Shown piece by piece: positions 1 to 6,975 of a stretch of 16,539 nucleotides of DNA. Made by a program: the position numbers and the translations under genes. Within the stretch, counting starts at the first letter, position 1; every line of letters starts with the position of its first letter. This DNA is from Parcubacteria group bacterium CG08_land_8_20_14_0_20_43_9 (GTDB lineage Bacteria > Patescibacteriota > Minisyncoccia > Minisyncoccales > PEYH01). The stretch lies in the NCBI GenBank assembly GCA_002774465.1, contig PEYH01000004.1, forward strand, positions 1-16,539, written 5' to 3'. Under the pieces are notes generated by a model. It worked only from the letters and a program-made list of their open reading frames with translations. It was not told the DNA's origin and searched no databases.

Positions 1-162
1 ATTATGCCTGCCTACGCAAACCTTCGCCCTTAAACGTTTTTTATTCACCCAGACAGAAAAATCGCTATTTTTGCTTATTTGGTCTAAAACTTCAAACCCG
101 ATGTTGTGCCGGGTATTTTTAAATTTTAAGCCCGGATTTCCGAGCCCGATTATTAAAATCAT
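1..162 (-). CDS. pth: Peptidyl-tRNA hydrolase, N-terminal 54 codons (partial)
   Basis: Reading the minus strand from the ATG at 162 gives 54 uninterrupted codons to the left edge, so the 3' part lies outside the window. The protein begins MILIIGLGNPGLKFKNTRHN, the signature of bacterial Pth, including the GLGNPG loop and the TRHNIGF motif. By alignment from memory with the E. coli enzyme, Asn9 corresponds to the substrate-binding Asn10 and His19 to the catalytic His20. The enzyme cleaves the ester bond of peptidyl-tRNAs released from stalled ribosomes, recycling tRNA in the cytoplasm. An upstream ATG at 170 is followed by a stop after three codons, so 162 is the start. The gene is divergent from lepB. 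Its -10 box lies only six bases before the ATG, so the transcript may be leaderless or nearly so. Confidence 0.93.
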   Translation of the reverse strand, partial: MILIIGLGNPGLKFKNTRHNIGFEVLDQISKNSDFSVWVNKKRLRAKVCVGRHN

Positions 163-168
163 TCTTCC

Positions 169-196
169 ATTATATCCTTATATATACTTAATTCAA
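169..196 (-). promoter_or_regulatory. Probable pth promoter
   Basis: On the minus strand TTGAAT (196-191) and TATAAT (174-169) are separated by 16 bases, a good sigma70-type arrangement. The -10 box is followed by GGAAGA and then the pth ATG at 162. Transcription starting about seven bases downstream of the -10 would begin at or next to the start codon. The GGAAGA could alternatively serve as a ribosome binding site if transcription starts further upstream. Confidence 0.55.
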
Positions 197-247
197 AAAA
201 ACAAGCAATGGGTTCGTTGGGTTTTGTTAAGGCGCGACCCCTAACTG

Positions 248-274
248 AAATTACGAGACCGGGTCTCGTAATTT
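248..274. repeat. Perfect 12-bp inverted repeat (hairpin) at left repeat junction
   Basis: AAATTACGAGAC (248-259) and its exact reverse complement (263-274) flank a 3-base CGG spacer. A run of five T follows from 272. It looks like an intrinsic terminator, but it lies between two divergent genes (pth and lepB), where no terminator is needed. The same palindromic core recurs in weaker form at the other repeat junctions in this window (317-337 and 15535-15559), so it is better seen as part of the repeat element. Confidence 0.7.
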
Positions 275-337
275 TTGCTAAACGCCGGAATCCTCGCCAG
301 ACATAGGGATTCTCACTACGAGTCCGGGTCTCTTAAT
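267..337. repeat. 65-bp repeat module, left copy
   Basis: One 65-base unit (267-331) runs from CGTAATTTTTGCTAAACGCC to just before a degenerate next junction (TCTTAAT, to 337). It matches the right-hand units at 15553 and 15618 in the same order and with the same length. By hand alignment 51 of 65 positions are identical to the 15553 unit, with the first 24 bases unchanged. The unit is bounded at both ends by an ACGAG-CCGGG-CTCGTAAT-type palindromic core. No coding potential or integrase is apparent nearby. Confidence 0.8.
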
Positions 338-381
338 AATTCAAGGCAATAGTTGAAGGAGTATTCAGGGAGTAATCTTGG

Positions 382-410
382 TTGACCTTTGGGGGTTTTC
401 GGTCTATAAT
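382..410 (+). promoter_or_regulatory. lepB operon promoter
   Basis: TTGACC (382-387), a 17-base spacer and a perfect TATAAT (405-410) form a strong sigma70-type promoter. Transcription would begin near 417, leaving a leader of about 25 bases before the lepB ATG at 442. This placement also argues against any translation start upstream of 417. It is the best promoter seen ahead of the lepB-to-ftsZ block. Confidence 0.8.
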
Positions 411-441
411 TATTAAATTATCGCTAAACCGCGGGCAAATA

Positions 442-975
442 ATGAAAAAACTAATTCTTTTTATTTGGGAGATAATAAAGATAAGCATTATCGCCTTGAT
501 AATAGTTATTCCAATCAGGGTTTTTGTTTTTCAGCCGTTTTTCGTCAGCGGCGCCAGCATGGAGCCAAATTTCCATGATTATGATTATCTCATTGTTGAT
601 GAAATTTCTTATCGTTTGGGCCAGCCGCACCGGGGGGATGTAATAATTTTTTACAGTCCCAATGATACAAGCAAGAGATTGATAAAAAGGGTGGTAGGGT
701 TGCCCGAAGAAACGATAAAAATTTTTGACGGTCAGGTTTTCGTAAAAAGCGAGGAGGAAAATTTTTATATCTTGGACGAGTCGGAATATCTGTCCGAGAA
801 AACCAAGACCGCGGGTTATGTTGAGACAACCCTCGGAGAGGACGAGTATTTTGTTTTAGGAGACAACCGCAACGTTTCCTTGGACTCAAGGTCATTCGGT
901 CCGCTGAAACGGGATTTGATTATTGGCAGGAGCGCTTTTCGCTTATGGCCATTGAGCGTTTTTGCCGGCAAATAA
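442..975 (+). CDS. lepB: Signal peptidase I
   Basis: A 177-residue membrane-bound serine protease that removes signal peptides from exported preproteins on the outer face of the cytoplasmic membrane. One N-terminal membrane segment (about residues 10-30) is followed by the catalytic domain. The SGASMEP box places the nucleophile at Ser39, and the LIKRVVG box places the general base at Lys82. The later GDN-x-x-x-S-x-DSRSFGP box is also intact. The length suits a short Gram-positive-type SipS enzyme without the large E. coli insert. The ATG at 442 was chosen because a longer TTG-initiated version would begin inside the promoter -35 box at 382. There is no clear ribosome binding site. Three bases separate the stop from hisS, so the two are probably cotranscribed. 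Confidence 0.95.
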   Translation: MKKLILFIWEIIKISIIALIIVIPIRVFVFQPFFVSGASMEPNFHDYDYLIVDEISYRLGQPHRGDVIIFYSPNDTSKRLIKRVVGLPEETIKIFDGQVFVKSEEENFYILDESEYLSEKTKTAGYVETTLGEDEYFVLGDNRNVSLDSRSFGPLKRDLIIGRSAFRLWPLSVFAGK

Positions 976-978
976 AAG

Positions 979-2274
979 ATGACAGGCAAACAGAGAAGCA
1001 ATAAAATCCAGGTGCCCCAGGGAATGTTTGATATCCTTCCGGAAGACCAGCCGTTTTACCAGAAGGTTTACGAGGTTGGGAAGAAGATTGCTTCGTTTTA
1101 CGGATTTAAGGAAATAACCCCGCCGATTCTGGAATCAACCGAATTATTTGAAAAAGGAACAGGCGAGGCCACGGAAATAGTGGAAAAGCAAATGTATTCG
1201 CTTAAAACCAAAGGCGGAGATTCCTTGACCTTAAGGCCCGAATTTACGCCTTCCTTAGCAAGAGCTTATCTGGAACAGGGCATGATTAGTTTGCCCCAGC
1301 CGGTTAAAATGTTTTCTTTTGGTCCGGTTTTTAGGCACGAAAAGCCCCAAGCCGGACGGTATCGTCAATTTTACCAATTAAACCTTGAGGCCTTTGGCTC
1401 AAGGCACCCGATAGTGGACGTAGAAATCATCTATATTTTTTACAACATTCTGCAATCCTTGGGCATTAAAAAGTTGATTATTGAGCTTAACAGCATCGGA
1501 GACAAAGAATGCATCGGGGATTACAAAAAACTTCTGGTGAGATATTTGAAAAAGAATGAAAGCCGCCTTTGCCCTGACTGCAAAAGACGGCTTAAAACAA
1601 ATCCTTTGAGAATAATGGATTGCAAGCAGGAGAGGTGCAAGCAGATAGCCGCGGGCGCTCCCCAAATCATTGACCACCTTTGCAAAGAATGCCATAATCA
1701 CTTTAAAAAGGTTTTAGAATTTTTAGACGAGTTGGGTCTGCCCTATAATCTGAACCCCTGTTTGGTGAGGGGGCTGGATTATTACACGAGAACGGTCTTT
1801 GAGATTATTGCCGAGGATGAGCTTGGCCGCCAAATAGGGAGTTTAGTCGGAGGAGGGAGATATGATAATCTCGTTAAACTTTTTTCCAGAAAAAACATAC
1901 CGGCTTGCGGAGGAGCGGCAGGAGTTGAGAGAATCATCTCTATAATGAAAGAAAGAAGGCTTGTTACGGCAGAGGTCCAGCCACCGCGCGTGTTTCTGGC
2001 TCAATTGGGAGATGCCGCCAAGATTAAATCATTGAAACTGATGGAAGATTTCAGGAAAGCAGGCATCCTGGTGGCAGCGTCGCTGGATAAGGATTCCCTG
2101 TCTGCCCAACTCAAGAATGCGGACAAGTTGAAGGCCTCACACTCTCTGATTATCGGCGAGGAAGAGGCAAGCAGAGATATGGTCATTATTAGGGATATGG
2201 TTAATGGCAGGCAGACAACAGTTAGAACAGATAAGGTCGCCGGAGAATTAAAGAAAAAATTAAAACAACAGTAA
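979..2274 (+). CDS. hisS: Histidyl-tRNA synthetase
   Basis: A 431-residue class II aminoacyl-tRNA synthetase charging tRNA-His with histidine in the cytoplasm. Length and domain order are normal: catalytic core (about 1-325) followed by an anticodon-binding domain (about 335-431). Motif 2 appears as FRHEKPQAGRYRQF from Phe118, with the ATP-contacting Arg119. The histidine-specific LVRGLDYYTRTVFE motif lies at 262-275. GGGRYDNLV is at 291-299, and motif 3 (CGGAAGVERI) starts at Cys310. A Cys-rich insert (CPDC through DCKQERCKQ, about 198-222) is common in bacterial HisRS. No Shine-Dalgarno sequence precedes the ATG. It lies between lepB and rpsU in a tight run. Confidence 0.97.
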   Translation: MTGKQRSNKIQVPQGMFDILPEDQPFYQKVYEVGKKIASFYGFKEITPPILESTELFEKGTGEATEIVEKQMYSLKTKGGDSLTLRPEFTPSLARAYLEQGMISLPQPVKMFSFGPVFRHEKPQAGRYRQFYQLNLEAFGSRHPIVDVEIIYIFYNILQSLGIKKLIIELNSIGDKECIGDYKKLLVRYLKKNESRLCPDCKRRLKTNPLRIMDCKQERCKQIAAGAPQIIDHLCKECHNHFKKVLEFLDELGLPYNLNPCLVRGLDYYTRTVFEIIAEDELGRQIGSLVGGGRYDNLVKLFSRKNIPACGGAAGVERIISIMKERRLVTAEVQPPRVFLAQLGDAAKIKSLKLMEDFRKAGILVAASLDKDSLSAQLKNADKLKASHSLIIGEEEASRDMVIIRDMVNGRQTTVRTDKVAGELKKKLKQQ

Positions 2275-2281
2275 ATCAATT

Positions 2282-2500
2282 ATGTCTGGTCTTTTTATTG
2301 AAAAAGATGAAAGAGAAAACAGCCGGCAGTTAGTGGGCCGGTTTGTAAGGGCGCTCCGCAGAAGCGGATTGGTTTATAGGGCAAAGGTCTCTCGATATGT
2401 CAGCCGCCCGATGAGCCAGAAGCTCAAAAGAGAAGCCGCTCTTAGGAAACAAGCGGCAAAAGAGCGATACCGGAAAATGGAAAAAATGGGCAAGCTCTAA
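2282..2500 (+). CDS. rpsU: Small ribosomal subunit protein bS21
   Basis: A 72-residue, strongly basic protein. The segment RFVRALRRSGLVYRAKVSRY resembles the first helices of bS21, and the second half (SRPMSQKLKREAALRKQAAK) matches the family's typical K/R-rich segment with a P-x-S/T-x-x-x-K-R pattern. bS21 binds the 30S platform near the 3' end of 16S rRNA, beside the anti-Shine-Dalgarno. It starts seven bases after hisS with no Shine-Dalgarno motif, and four bases separate its stop from the yqeY start. The N-terminus (MSGLFIEKDERENSRQ) differs from the E. coli protein, so the call rests on the central and C-terminal pattern plus the usual rpsU-yqeY adjacency. Confidence 0.83.
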   Translation: MSGLFIEKDERENSRQLVGRFVRALRRSGLVYRAKVSRYVSRPMSQKLKREAALRKQAAKERYRKMEKMGKL

Positions 2501-2504
2501 CCCT

Positions 2505-2996
2505 ATGGACTTAAGGGAAAAAGTTCAAAATGATTTGCATGAATCTCTCCGGGCCAAGCAAGAGAGAAAGGTTTCAATTCTTCGCCTTGTCCTGGACAGT
2601 ATTATAAAAAGGGAGAAAGAGAAGAGAATGACCATCAAGGATGCTAAAGACGAAGCAGACCTTGAGAAGAAAAGCCGGCTTACCGACCAGGAAACGATAC
2701 AGGCAATTTCCTCAATGGTGAAAAGGTCCAAAGAGTCCATTGAGCAGTTTGAAACAGGAGGAAGGCAGGAGCTGGCAGACAAAGAGAAAGAGGAAATGGA
2801 AATTTTGAACCAGTATTTACCCGAACAGATGCCCGAAGAAGAAATCAGGAAGTTGGCAGAAGAAGCAATAAAGGAGGTGAAAGCAGAATCAATCAAGGAT
2901 ATGGGCAGAGTAATGAGCGTCTTGATGGCGAAAATCCAAGGCCGGGCAGATGGGGCGAGAGTGAATTCAATTATCAGAGAATTATTGACCCGATAG
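2505..2996 (+). CDS. yqeY: GatB/YqeY-domain protein
   Basis: A 163-residue soluble protein, normal in length for YqeY. It begins with the helical DLREKVQNDLHESLRAKQ segment and a VSILRLVLDSI motif. It continues with a Lys/Glu-rich helix and the family hallmark EILNQYLPEQMPEEE (about residues 99-113). It ends with KDMGRVMSVLMAKIQGRADG, which resembles the tRNA-binding tail domain of GatB and GatE. A role in tRNA or aminoacyl-tRNA handling is inferred from that homology; the exact function in bacteria is not settled. It sits directly after rpsU, a common pairing, and eight bases before ybeY. Confidence 0.92.
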   Translation: MDLREKVQNDLHESLRAKQERKVSILRLVLDSIIKREKEKRMTIKDAKDEADLEKKSRLTDQETIQAISSMVKRSKESIEQFETGGRQELADKEKEEMEILNQYLPEQMPEEEIRKLAEEAIKEVKAESIKDMGRVMSVLMAKIQGRADGARVNSIIRELLTR

Positions 2997-3004
2997 TCCC
3001 TGTT

Positions 3005-3439
3005 ATGATTGAAATTAATAATCTTGTTAATGCGTCCATAAATGAGGGATTATGGAAAGCAGTCGGAGAGGAAATCTTAAAAACAGAGAGTGCGGAAAAG
3101 GGCTTGCAAGTATCAGTGGCCATTGTGGGCAAGCCAGAAATTTCAGAATTAAATCGGATTTACCGGGGCAAGAATGGACCGACAGATGTGTTGTCTTTTG
3201 CCAATGACAATTTTCCGGAGAAACTGCTTGGTTTGTCAAAGAACTTGGGAGAAATAGTGATTTGCCCCGCAGAAGTTCGTCTTAGCGGAGAGGCCGGTTT
3301 GGTTCGTATTTTTATCCACGGGCTCCTGCATCTTTTGGGCCATGACCACGATAACCCAAAAGAAGCGAGGATTATGCGGGCCAAAGAGCAGAAATATTTA
3401 ACTTTTTTAAGAGAACAAGGATATGGTTCGGACTCATAA
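3005..3439 (+). CDS. ybeY: Endoribonuclease YbeY (rRNA maturation factor)
   Basis: A 144-residue metalloprotein of the YbeY/UPF0054 family, implicated in 16S rRNA 3'-end processing and ribosome quality control. The zinc motif H-G-x-L-H-L-x-G-H-D-H is intact, with His105, His109 and His115 as the expected metal ligands. The upstream TDVLSFAND segment, typical of the family, is also present. It is a standard length for YbeY. It starts eight bases after yqeY without a Shine-Dalgarno motif, and its last 17 bases overlap the start of ftsA in another frame. The overlap implies translational coupling between ribosome maturation and division genes. Confidence 0.94.
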   Translation: MIEINNLVNASINEGLWKAVGEEILKTESAEKGLQVSVAIVGKPEISELNRIYRGKNGPTDVLSFANDNFPEKLLGLSKNLGEIVICPAEVRLSGEAGLVRIFIHGLLHLLGHDHDNPKEARIMRAKEQKYLTFLREQGYGSDS

Positions 3440-4646
3440 TATAGTAGGTGCAATAGACATCGGCTCCGGATATATCAAGGGCATGGTTGCCCAAAGAAAA
3501 AAAGAAGGAGAAGTGGCCGCGGTCCTTTCGGTTGCCAGCGTGGTTTCCGACGGCATAAAAAGAGGGGTGGTGATAGATAGCGATGTTGTTTCTGATAAGG
3601 TGAATCAGGTTTTGACTAAGCTTAACGCTGAAGTGAGGCCTTATCGCATCAGGGATGTCTTTATCAATATTGGAGGGGCGCATATAAAATCAAGGTTCGG
3701 GCACGGCGCTGTAGCTATTTCCCGGGCAGACCAGAAAGTTTCGCCAGACGATGTTGAGAGGGTAGTTGAAGAAGCGAAAGCAGATGTCCTTTCCGAACTT
3801 ACTTCTAATCAGGAAATTTTAGACGTTTTTCCCAAAGAGTTCATTGTTGACAGCGAAGACGGGCTCAAAGATGTTATCGGGATGAAAGGGATTAAATTGG
3901 AGACAAACGCTTTGGCGGTCTGTGTTTTCTCGCCTTATTTGAACAAGCTGGCTGAAACTGTGATGGCTTCGGGGGCGGAAAGGATTGCTGAAGTGATTCC
4001 TTCTCCCCTGGCCTCGGCAAATGCTCTTTTAAGCCCCCAGCAAAAAGAATTAGGGACAGCAGTAATAGATTTTGGCGCTGAAACAACCGGCTTGGCGGTT
4101 TTTGAAGATGGGAACTTGATTCATTTGGCATGTTTGCCGGTCGGTTCCGCTCATATCACCAGAGATATTGCCATTGCCCTGCAGGCGGACATAGCCGTTG
4201 CCGAAGAAATCAAAAAGAAGTTCGGGGCGTATATTTTTCAAAATAAAACGAAAAAAGAAAAAATCAGCATAAATAAAGAAGAAGAGTTTGTCTTTGATAC
4301 CAAAAAGATGATTAAGGCGGGCCGGGCGAGAGTGGCGGAGATATTTAATTTAATAAACAAAGAATTGAAAATAGCCGGCAAGCAGGAAGGGCTCCCGGCC
4401 GGAGTTATTTTAACTGGCGGCGGATCCAAATTGCCCGGGATAATAAATTTTGTGAAAAGTGAATTTAAGCTTCCGGCCAGGAAAGGAGTCATCAGAAATT
4501 TCTTCGGACTGGATGACGACCTTAGTTCCAGCGTTTTGTGCGGATTAGCCTCAGCCGGCTTGGGAGAAGGGGGAACAGAGAGTTCTTTTTTAAGCAGCGG
4601 CTTCGGCTTGACAATTAAAAGAATGTTCAGGATTTTCATCCCCTGA
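3423..4646 (+). CDS. ftsA: Cell division protein FtsA
   Basis: A 407-residue actin-fold ATPase that tethers FtsZ filaments to the membrane. The phosphate-1 motif VGAIDIGSGYIK begins at Val8, the second phosphate loop AVIDFGAETTGLAVF at about 213, and the adenosine motif VILTGGGSKLPGI at 328. The region between about 84 and 165 fits subdomain 1C. The C-terminus ends with LTIKRMFRIFIP, an amphipathic basic-hydrophobic helix of the kind used as the FtsA membrane-targeting sequence. The start overlaps ybeY by 17 bases, and an AAGG lies two bases before the ATG. ftsZ begins nine bases after the stop, the classic ftsA-ftsZ pair. Confidence 0.96.
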   Translation: MVRTHNIVGAIDIGSGYIKGMVAQRKKEGEVAAVLSVASVVSDGIKRGVVIDSDVVSDKVNQVLTKLNAEVRPYRIRDVFINIGGAHIKSRFGHGAVAISRADQKVSPDDVERVVEEAKADVLSELTSNQEILDVFPKEFIVDSEDGLKDVIGMKGIKLETNALAVCVFSPYLNKLAETVMASGAERIAEVIPSPLASANALLSPQQKELGTAVIDFGAETTGLAVFEDGNLIHLACLPVGSAHITRDIAIALQADIAVAEEIKKKFGAYIFQNKTKKEKISINKEEEFVFDTKKMIKAGRARVAEIFNLINKELKIAGKQEGLPAGVILTGGGSKLPGIINFVKSEFKLPARKGVIRNFFGLDDDLSSSVLCGLASAGLGEGGTESSFLSSGFGLTIKRMFRIFIP

Positions 4647-4655
4647 TTTTTAACA

Positions 4656-5585
4656 ATGAGAACAGGAGCGAAAATAAAAGTAGTTGGGGTGGGCGGTTCC
4701 GGAGGAAACGCTGTTTCAAGGATGGCTAAACACAGAATACAGGGGGTAGAATTGATCGCCCTTAACTGCGATGCGCAGGATATCAAAAAGGTCAAAGCGC
4801 ACAAGAAGATTCAAATAGGCAGAAATTTGACTCGCGGATTGGGAGCAGGGATGAATCCGAGAATCGGGAAGGAAGCGGCGGAAGAGAGCAAGGAATTGAT
4901 AGAAGAAGCGCTTAAAGACAGCGATATTGTTTTTGTTGTTTGCGGATTAGGAGGAGGGACCGGCACAGGGGCCGCTCCTTTGGTGGCGGAAATCGCTCAA
5001 AAAACAGGGGCCCTGACAATCGGAGCAGTTACTTTGCCTTTTTCTTTTGAAGGAGACCAAAGAAGAGCCATTGCCAAAATGGGGCAGAGGAAGATAAAAG
5101 ACAGGGTGGATACTTTGTTTGTTATCCCTAATGACAAATTGCTTGCCCAAATAAACGAGAAGACCACCATCCTTTCTGCGTTCTGGATTTGCGATGAGGT
5201 TTTGAGACAGGCGGTGCAGGGCATCTCTGATTTAATAGTCAGGCCGGGCATCATCAATGTGGACTTTGCCGACGTTAAGGCGATAATGAGCGATTCCGGG
5301 AACGCTCTTTTCGGAGTAGGCCGGGCGGAAGGAGAAGACAAAATCGCAAAAGCGGCGGAGATGGCGATTCATTCCTCGTTCCTGGATTTTGGCATTCAGA
5401 GAGCAAAAAGAGTTTTATTTAATATCACTGGCGGCAAGAATTTATCCTTGGCTGAAGTTCAGCAGGCGGCCAGAATTATTGCCAGGAATTCTTCTGCCAG
5501 CCGGGTTATTTTCGGAGCGATTGAAGATAGGAAGCTTAAACCTAACGAGGTAAAAATCACTCTGATAGCGGCCGGAGTTGAATAG
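4656..5585 (+). CDS. ftsZ: Cell division protein FtsZ, lacking the C-terminal tail
   Basis: A 309-residue tubulin-like GTPase that forms the Z ring. The GTP-binding G-box GLGGGTGTGAAP is at 97-108, VGVGGSGGNAV is near the N-terminus, and the T7 loop NVDFADV at 201-207 carries the residues that complete the neighbouring subunit's GTPase site. The globular core is complete through the last strand (VKITLIAAGVE). The TAG stop follows directly, so the variable linker and the conserved C-terminal peptide (the FtsA-, ZipA- or SepF-docking motif) are absent. Typical bacterial FtsZ is about 350-400 residues. No frameshifted continuation of a D-x-P-x-F-x-R-type tail is visible downstream. It follows ftsA by nine bases without a Shine-Dalgarno motif. 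Confidence 0.96.
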   Translation: MRTGAKIKVVGVGGSGGNAVSRMAKHRIQGVELIALNCDAQDIKKVKAHKKIQIGRNLTRGLGAGMNPRIGKEAAEESKELIEEALKDSDIVFVVCGLGGGTGTGAAPLVAEIAQKTGALTIGAVTLPFSFEGDQRRAIAKMGQRKIKDRVDTLFVIPNDKLLAQINEKTTILSAFWICDEVLRQAVQGISDLIVRPGIINVDFADVKAIMSDSGNALFGVGRAEGEDKIAKAAEMAIHSSFLDFGIQRAKRVLFNITGGKNLSLAEVQQAARIIARNSSASRVIFGAIEDRKLKPNEVKITLIAAGVE

Positions 5586-5606
5586 AGAATAATTATTTAT
5601 TATTAA
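5578..5606 (+). promoter_or_regulatory. Possible promoter at the ftsZ 3' end
   Basis: TTGAAT (5578-5583) and TATTAA (5601-5606) have a 17-base spacer. They overlap the ftsZ stop and precede the 28-codon ORF at 5619. Initiation near 5613 would give a very short leader. The match is moderate and the region is AT-rich, so it could be a chance match. Confidence 0.35.
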
Positions 5607-5618
5607 TCATTTATCAAT

Positions 5619-5705
5619 ATGGGTATTGGCTGGAGAAATCAAAAACGTCTTATTAGAAAACTGAAAAAAAGAGGCATTGTAAAGAAGCGCGGGAAGAAGA
5701 GATAA
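5619..5705 (+). CDS. Short highly basic protein, 28 residues, unknown
   Basis: ATG to TAA encodes 28 residues starting MGIGWRNQKRLIRKLKKRGI and ending VKKRGKKR. Fourteen of the 28 residues are Lys or Arg and none is acidic, which suggests RNA binding or a small ribosomal-protein-like peptide. I do not recognise a family. It lies 33 bases after ftsZ and 17 bases before the glycosyltransferase, in the same reading frame as ftsZ but separated from it by a TAG and a TAA. It has no Shine-Dalgarno motif, like its neighbours. It could be a real micro-protein, a detached basic tail, or an accidental ORF; composition and position favour a real gene. Confidence 0.5.
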   Translation: MGIGWRNQKRLIRKLKKRGIVKKRGKKR

Positions 5706-5722
5706 AAAGTCATCAGCGAAAT

Positions 5723-6865
5723 ATGAGAGCAGCTTATTTTATCGGAACGCTTAAAAAACAGGACGGGGTAACGCGCGTCCTCTTGGCTCTTATAAACGAG
5801 GCCCGCAAGAAAAATATAGAATCCGTTATAATCACCGGCTGGGCAGAGGATGTTTATTCTTCTTCTTCTTGTTCTGTTCCGGTTATCCAAATTCCCTCAA
5901 TAATTTTTCCCCTCTATAAAGCGTATCACCTTGCTCTGCCCGGCCTCGGGAAATTCAAAAAGCAATTGGACCAATTCAGGCCGGATATTATTCATCTTCA
6001 CAGCCCGGACACCATAGCTTGGTCTGCCCTGAAATACGCCAAAAAACGCCGCGTCCCGATTGTCGCCACTCATCATACTGATTTCTGCAAATATCTTGAT
6101 TACTATCACCTTGGTTTCTTCAGGCCATTAGCCTGGTTTTTACTAAGAAAACTATACAAGCAAATGAGCTTCACCACCACTCCTTCTCAAGTCATCGCCC
6201 AAGAGCTTGTTGCGCACAAGATTCCGAATGTAAGCGTTCTTCCCTGGGGAGTTGATTTAGATAGCTTTGACCCGTCTTTTCGCTCCAATGAGTGGAGGGA
6301 GAATATCAATAAAGGAAAAGATAAAAAGATTTTGTTGTGCGTCTGCCGCCTTACTTGGGAAAAGGATTTGCGCACATTGGCGGAGGCGTATAAATTACTT
6401 AAAAATAAAAGAGATGATTTTTCTATGGTGATTGCGGGAGACGGACCGGCGCGCGAAGAATTAGGACGACTTATGCCGGGCGCCGTATTCCTTGGACACC
6501 TCGAGAAGATTGAGCTCTCGCAAGCGTACGCCTCTTCAGATATATTTGTATTTCCCTCAACCACTGAAACCTTTGGCAATGTAACTATCGAAGCAATGGC
6601 CTCGGGGCTTGTCCCGGTTGTGGCGGATGCCGGGGGCTCAAAATCTCTTGTGAAGGATGGAGAAAATGGGTTTTTAACAAAACCCAAGGACTCGCGGGAC
6701 ATTTATCAGAAAGTAAGCGCTTTATTGGATGATTCGGATTTAAGAAAGCGAGTGAGAGATTCTGCCATAAGATTTTCAGAAAATTTTACTTGGGAAAAAG
6801 TTTTTGACCAACTTTTTCAAAAATATCTGAAATTGCTTGCTTTGGGCGGGCGATTTCGTCCATAA
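5723..6865 (+). CDS. Glycosyltransferase, GT4-type (GT-B fold)
   Basis: A 380-residue protein with the two Rossmann halves of a GT-B enzyme. The N-terminal acceptor domain has a GVTRV loop near residue 15 and an IIHLHSPD strand around 90. The C-terminal donor domain starts at about residue 200 with an ILLCVCRLTWEKD segment, followed by VIAGDGPAREEL. The retaining-GT4 E-x7-E motif is seen as Glu282 and Glu290 in TETFGNVTIEAMASG. There is no signal peptide, so it should act at the inner membrane face. The motifs resemble GDP-mannose-dependent alpha-mannosyltransferases and SQD2-like enzymes, so glycolipid or polysaccharide mannosylation is plausible. Donor and acceptor cannot be fixed from sequence alone. 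A terminator-like hairpin follows. Confidence 0.9.
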   Translation: MRAAYFIGTLKKQDGVTRVLLALINEARKKNIESVIITGWAEDVYSSSSCSVPVIQIPSIIFPLYKAYHLALPGLGKFKKQLDQFRPDIIHLHSPDTIAWSALKYAKKRRVPIVATHHTDFCKYLDYYHLGFFRPLAWFLLRKLYKQMSFTTTPSQVIAQELVAHKIPNVSVLPWGVDLDSFDPSFRSNEWRENINKGKDKKILLCVCRLTWEKDLRTLAEAYKLLKNKRDDFSMVIAGDGPAREELGRLMPGAVFLGHLEKIELSQAYASSDIFVFPSTTETFGNVTIEAMASGLVPVVADAGGSKSLVKDGENGFLTKPKDSRDIYQKVSALLDDSDLRKRVRDSAIRFSENFTWEKVFDQLFQKYLKLLALGGRFRP

Positions 6866-6878
6866 CAAAAATTTTTAT

Positions 6879-6903
6879 AAAAGCCGTATTTTAGCGGTTT
6901 TTT
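6879..6903 (+). terminator. Probable intrinsic terminator after the glycosyltransferase gene
   Basis: AAAAGCCG (6879-6886) can pair with CGGTTTTT (6895-6902), including one G-U pair, around an eight-base AT-rich loop. The descending arm continues into a run of six T. It sits 13 bases after the glycosyltransferase stop and about 30 bases before the nrdD promoter, as expected for a boundary between transcription units. Confidence 0.55.
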
Positions 6904-6931
6904 GGTTGAGTTTTCCACAATTGACAGGTTT

Positions 6932-6960
6932 TTGACCGAGATTAAGAGTTGGGGTAATAT
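6932..6960 (+). promoter_or_regulatory. nrdD operon promoter
   Basis: TTGACC (6932-6937), a 17-base spacer and TAATAT (6955-6960) form a good sigma70-type promoter with the same -35 sequence and spacing as the lepB promoter. A second TTGACA lies at 6921-6926, eleven bases upstream, without its own -10. Initiation near 6967 leaves a leader of about 50 bases. I saw no convincing NrdR box. Confidence 0.7.
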
Positions 6961-6975
6961 AAAGACATTAAACAA

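Noticed and set aside
248..276. Intrinsic terminator of an upstream gene
   Set aside because: The flanking genes are divergent, so neither strand has a gene ending here. The hairpin matches the repeat junctions elsewhere.
248..337. Integron attC site or integrative attachment site
   Set aside because: No RYYYAAC/GTTRRRY pair bounds the element, and no integrase or cassette structure is visible.
382..441. A TTG start at 382 giving lepB 20 extra N-terminal residues
   Set aside because: The TTG is part of the -35 box of a strong promoter whose -10 is at 405-410, so it would not be in the transcript. The ATG at 442 gives a normal SipS-length enzyme.
4238..4804. Minus-strand open frame of 188 codons opposite ftsA and ftsZ
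   Set aside because: It lies antisense across the junction of two well-supported genes, has no recognisable motif, and is rich in Pro/Ser/Leu as expected from antisense reading.
6187..6702. Minus-strand open frame of 171 codons opposite the glycosyltransferase
   Set aside because: It is entirely antisense to a gene with clear family motifs and shows no domain of its own.
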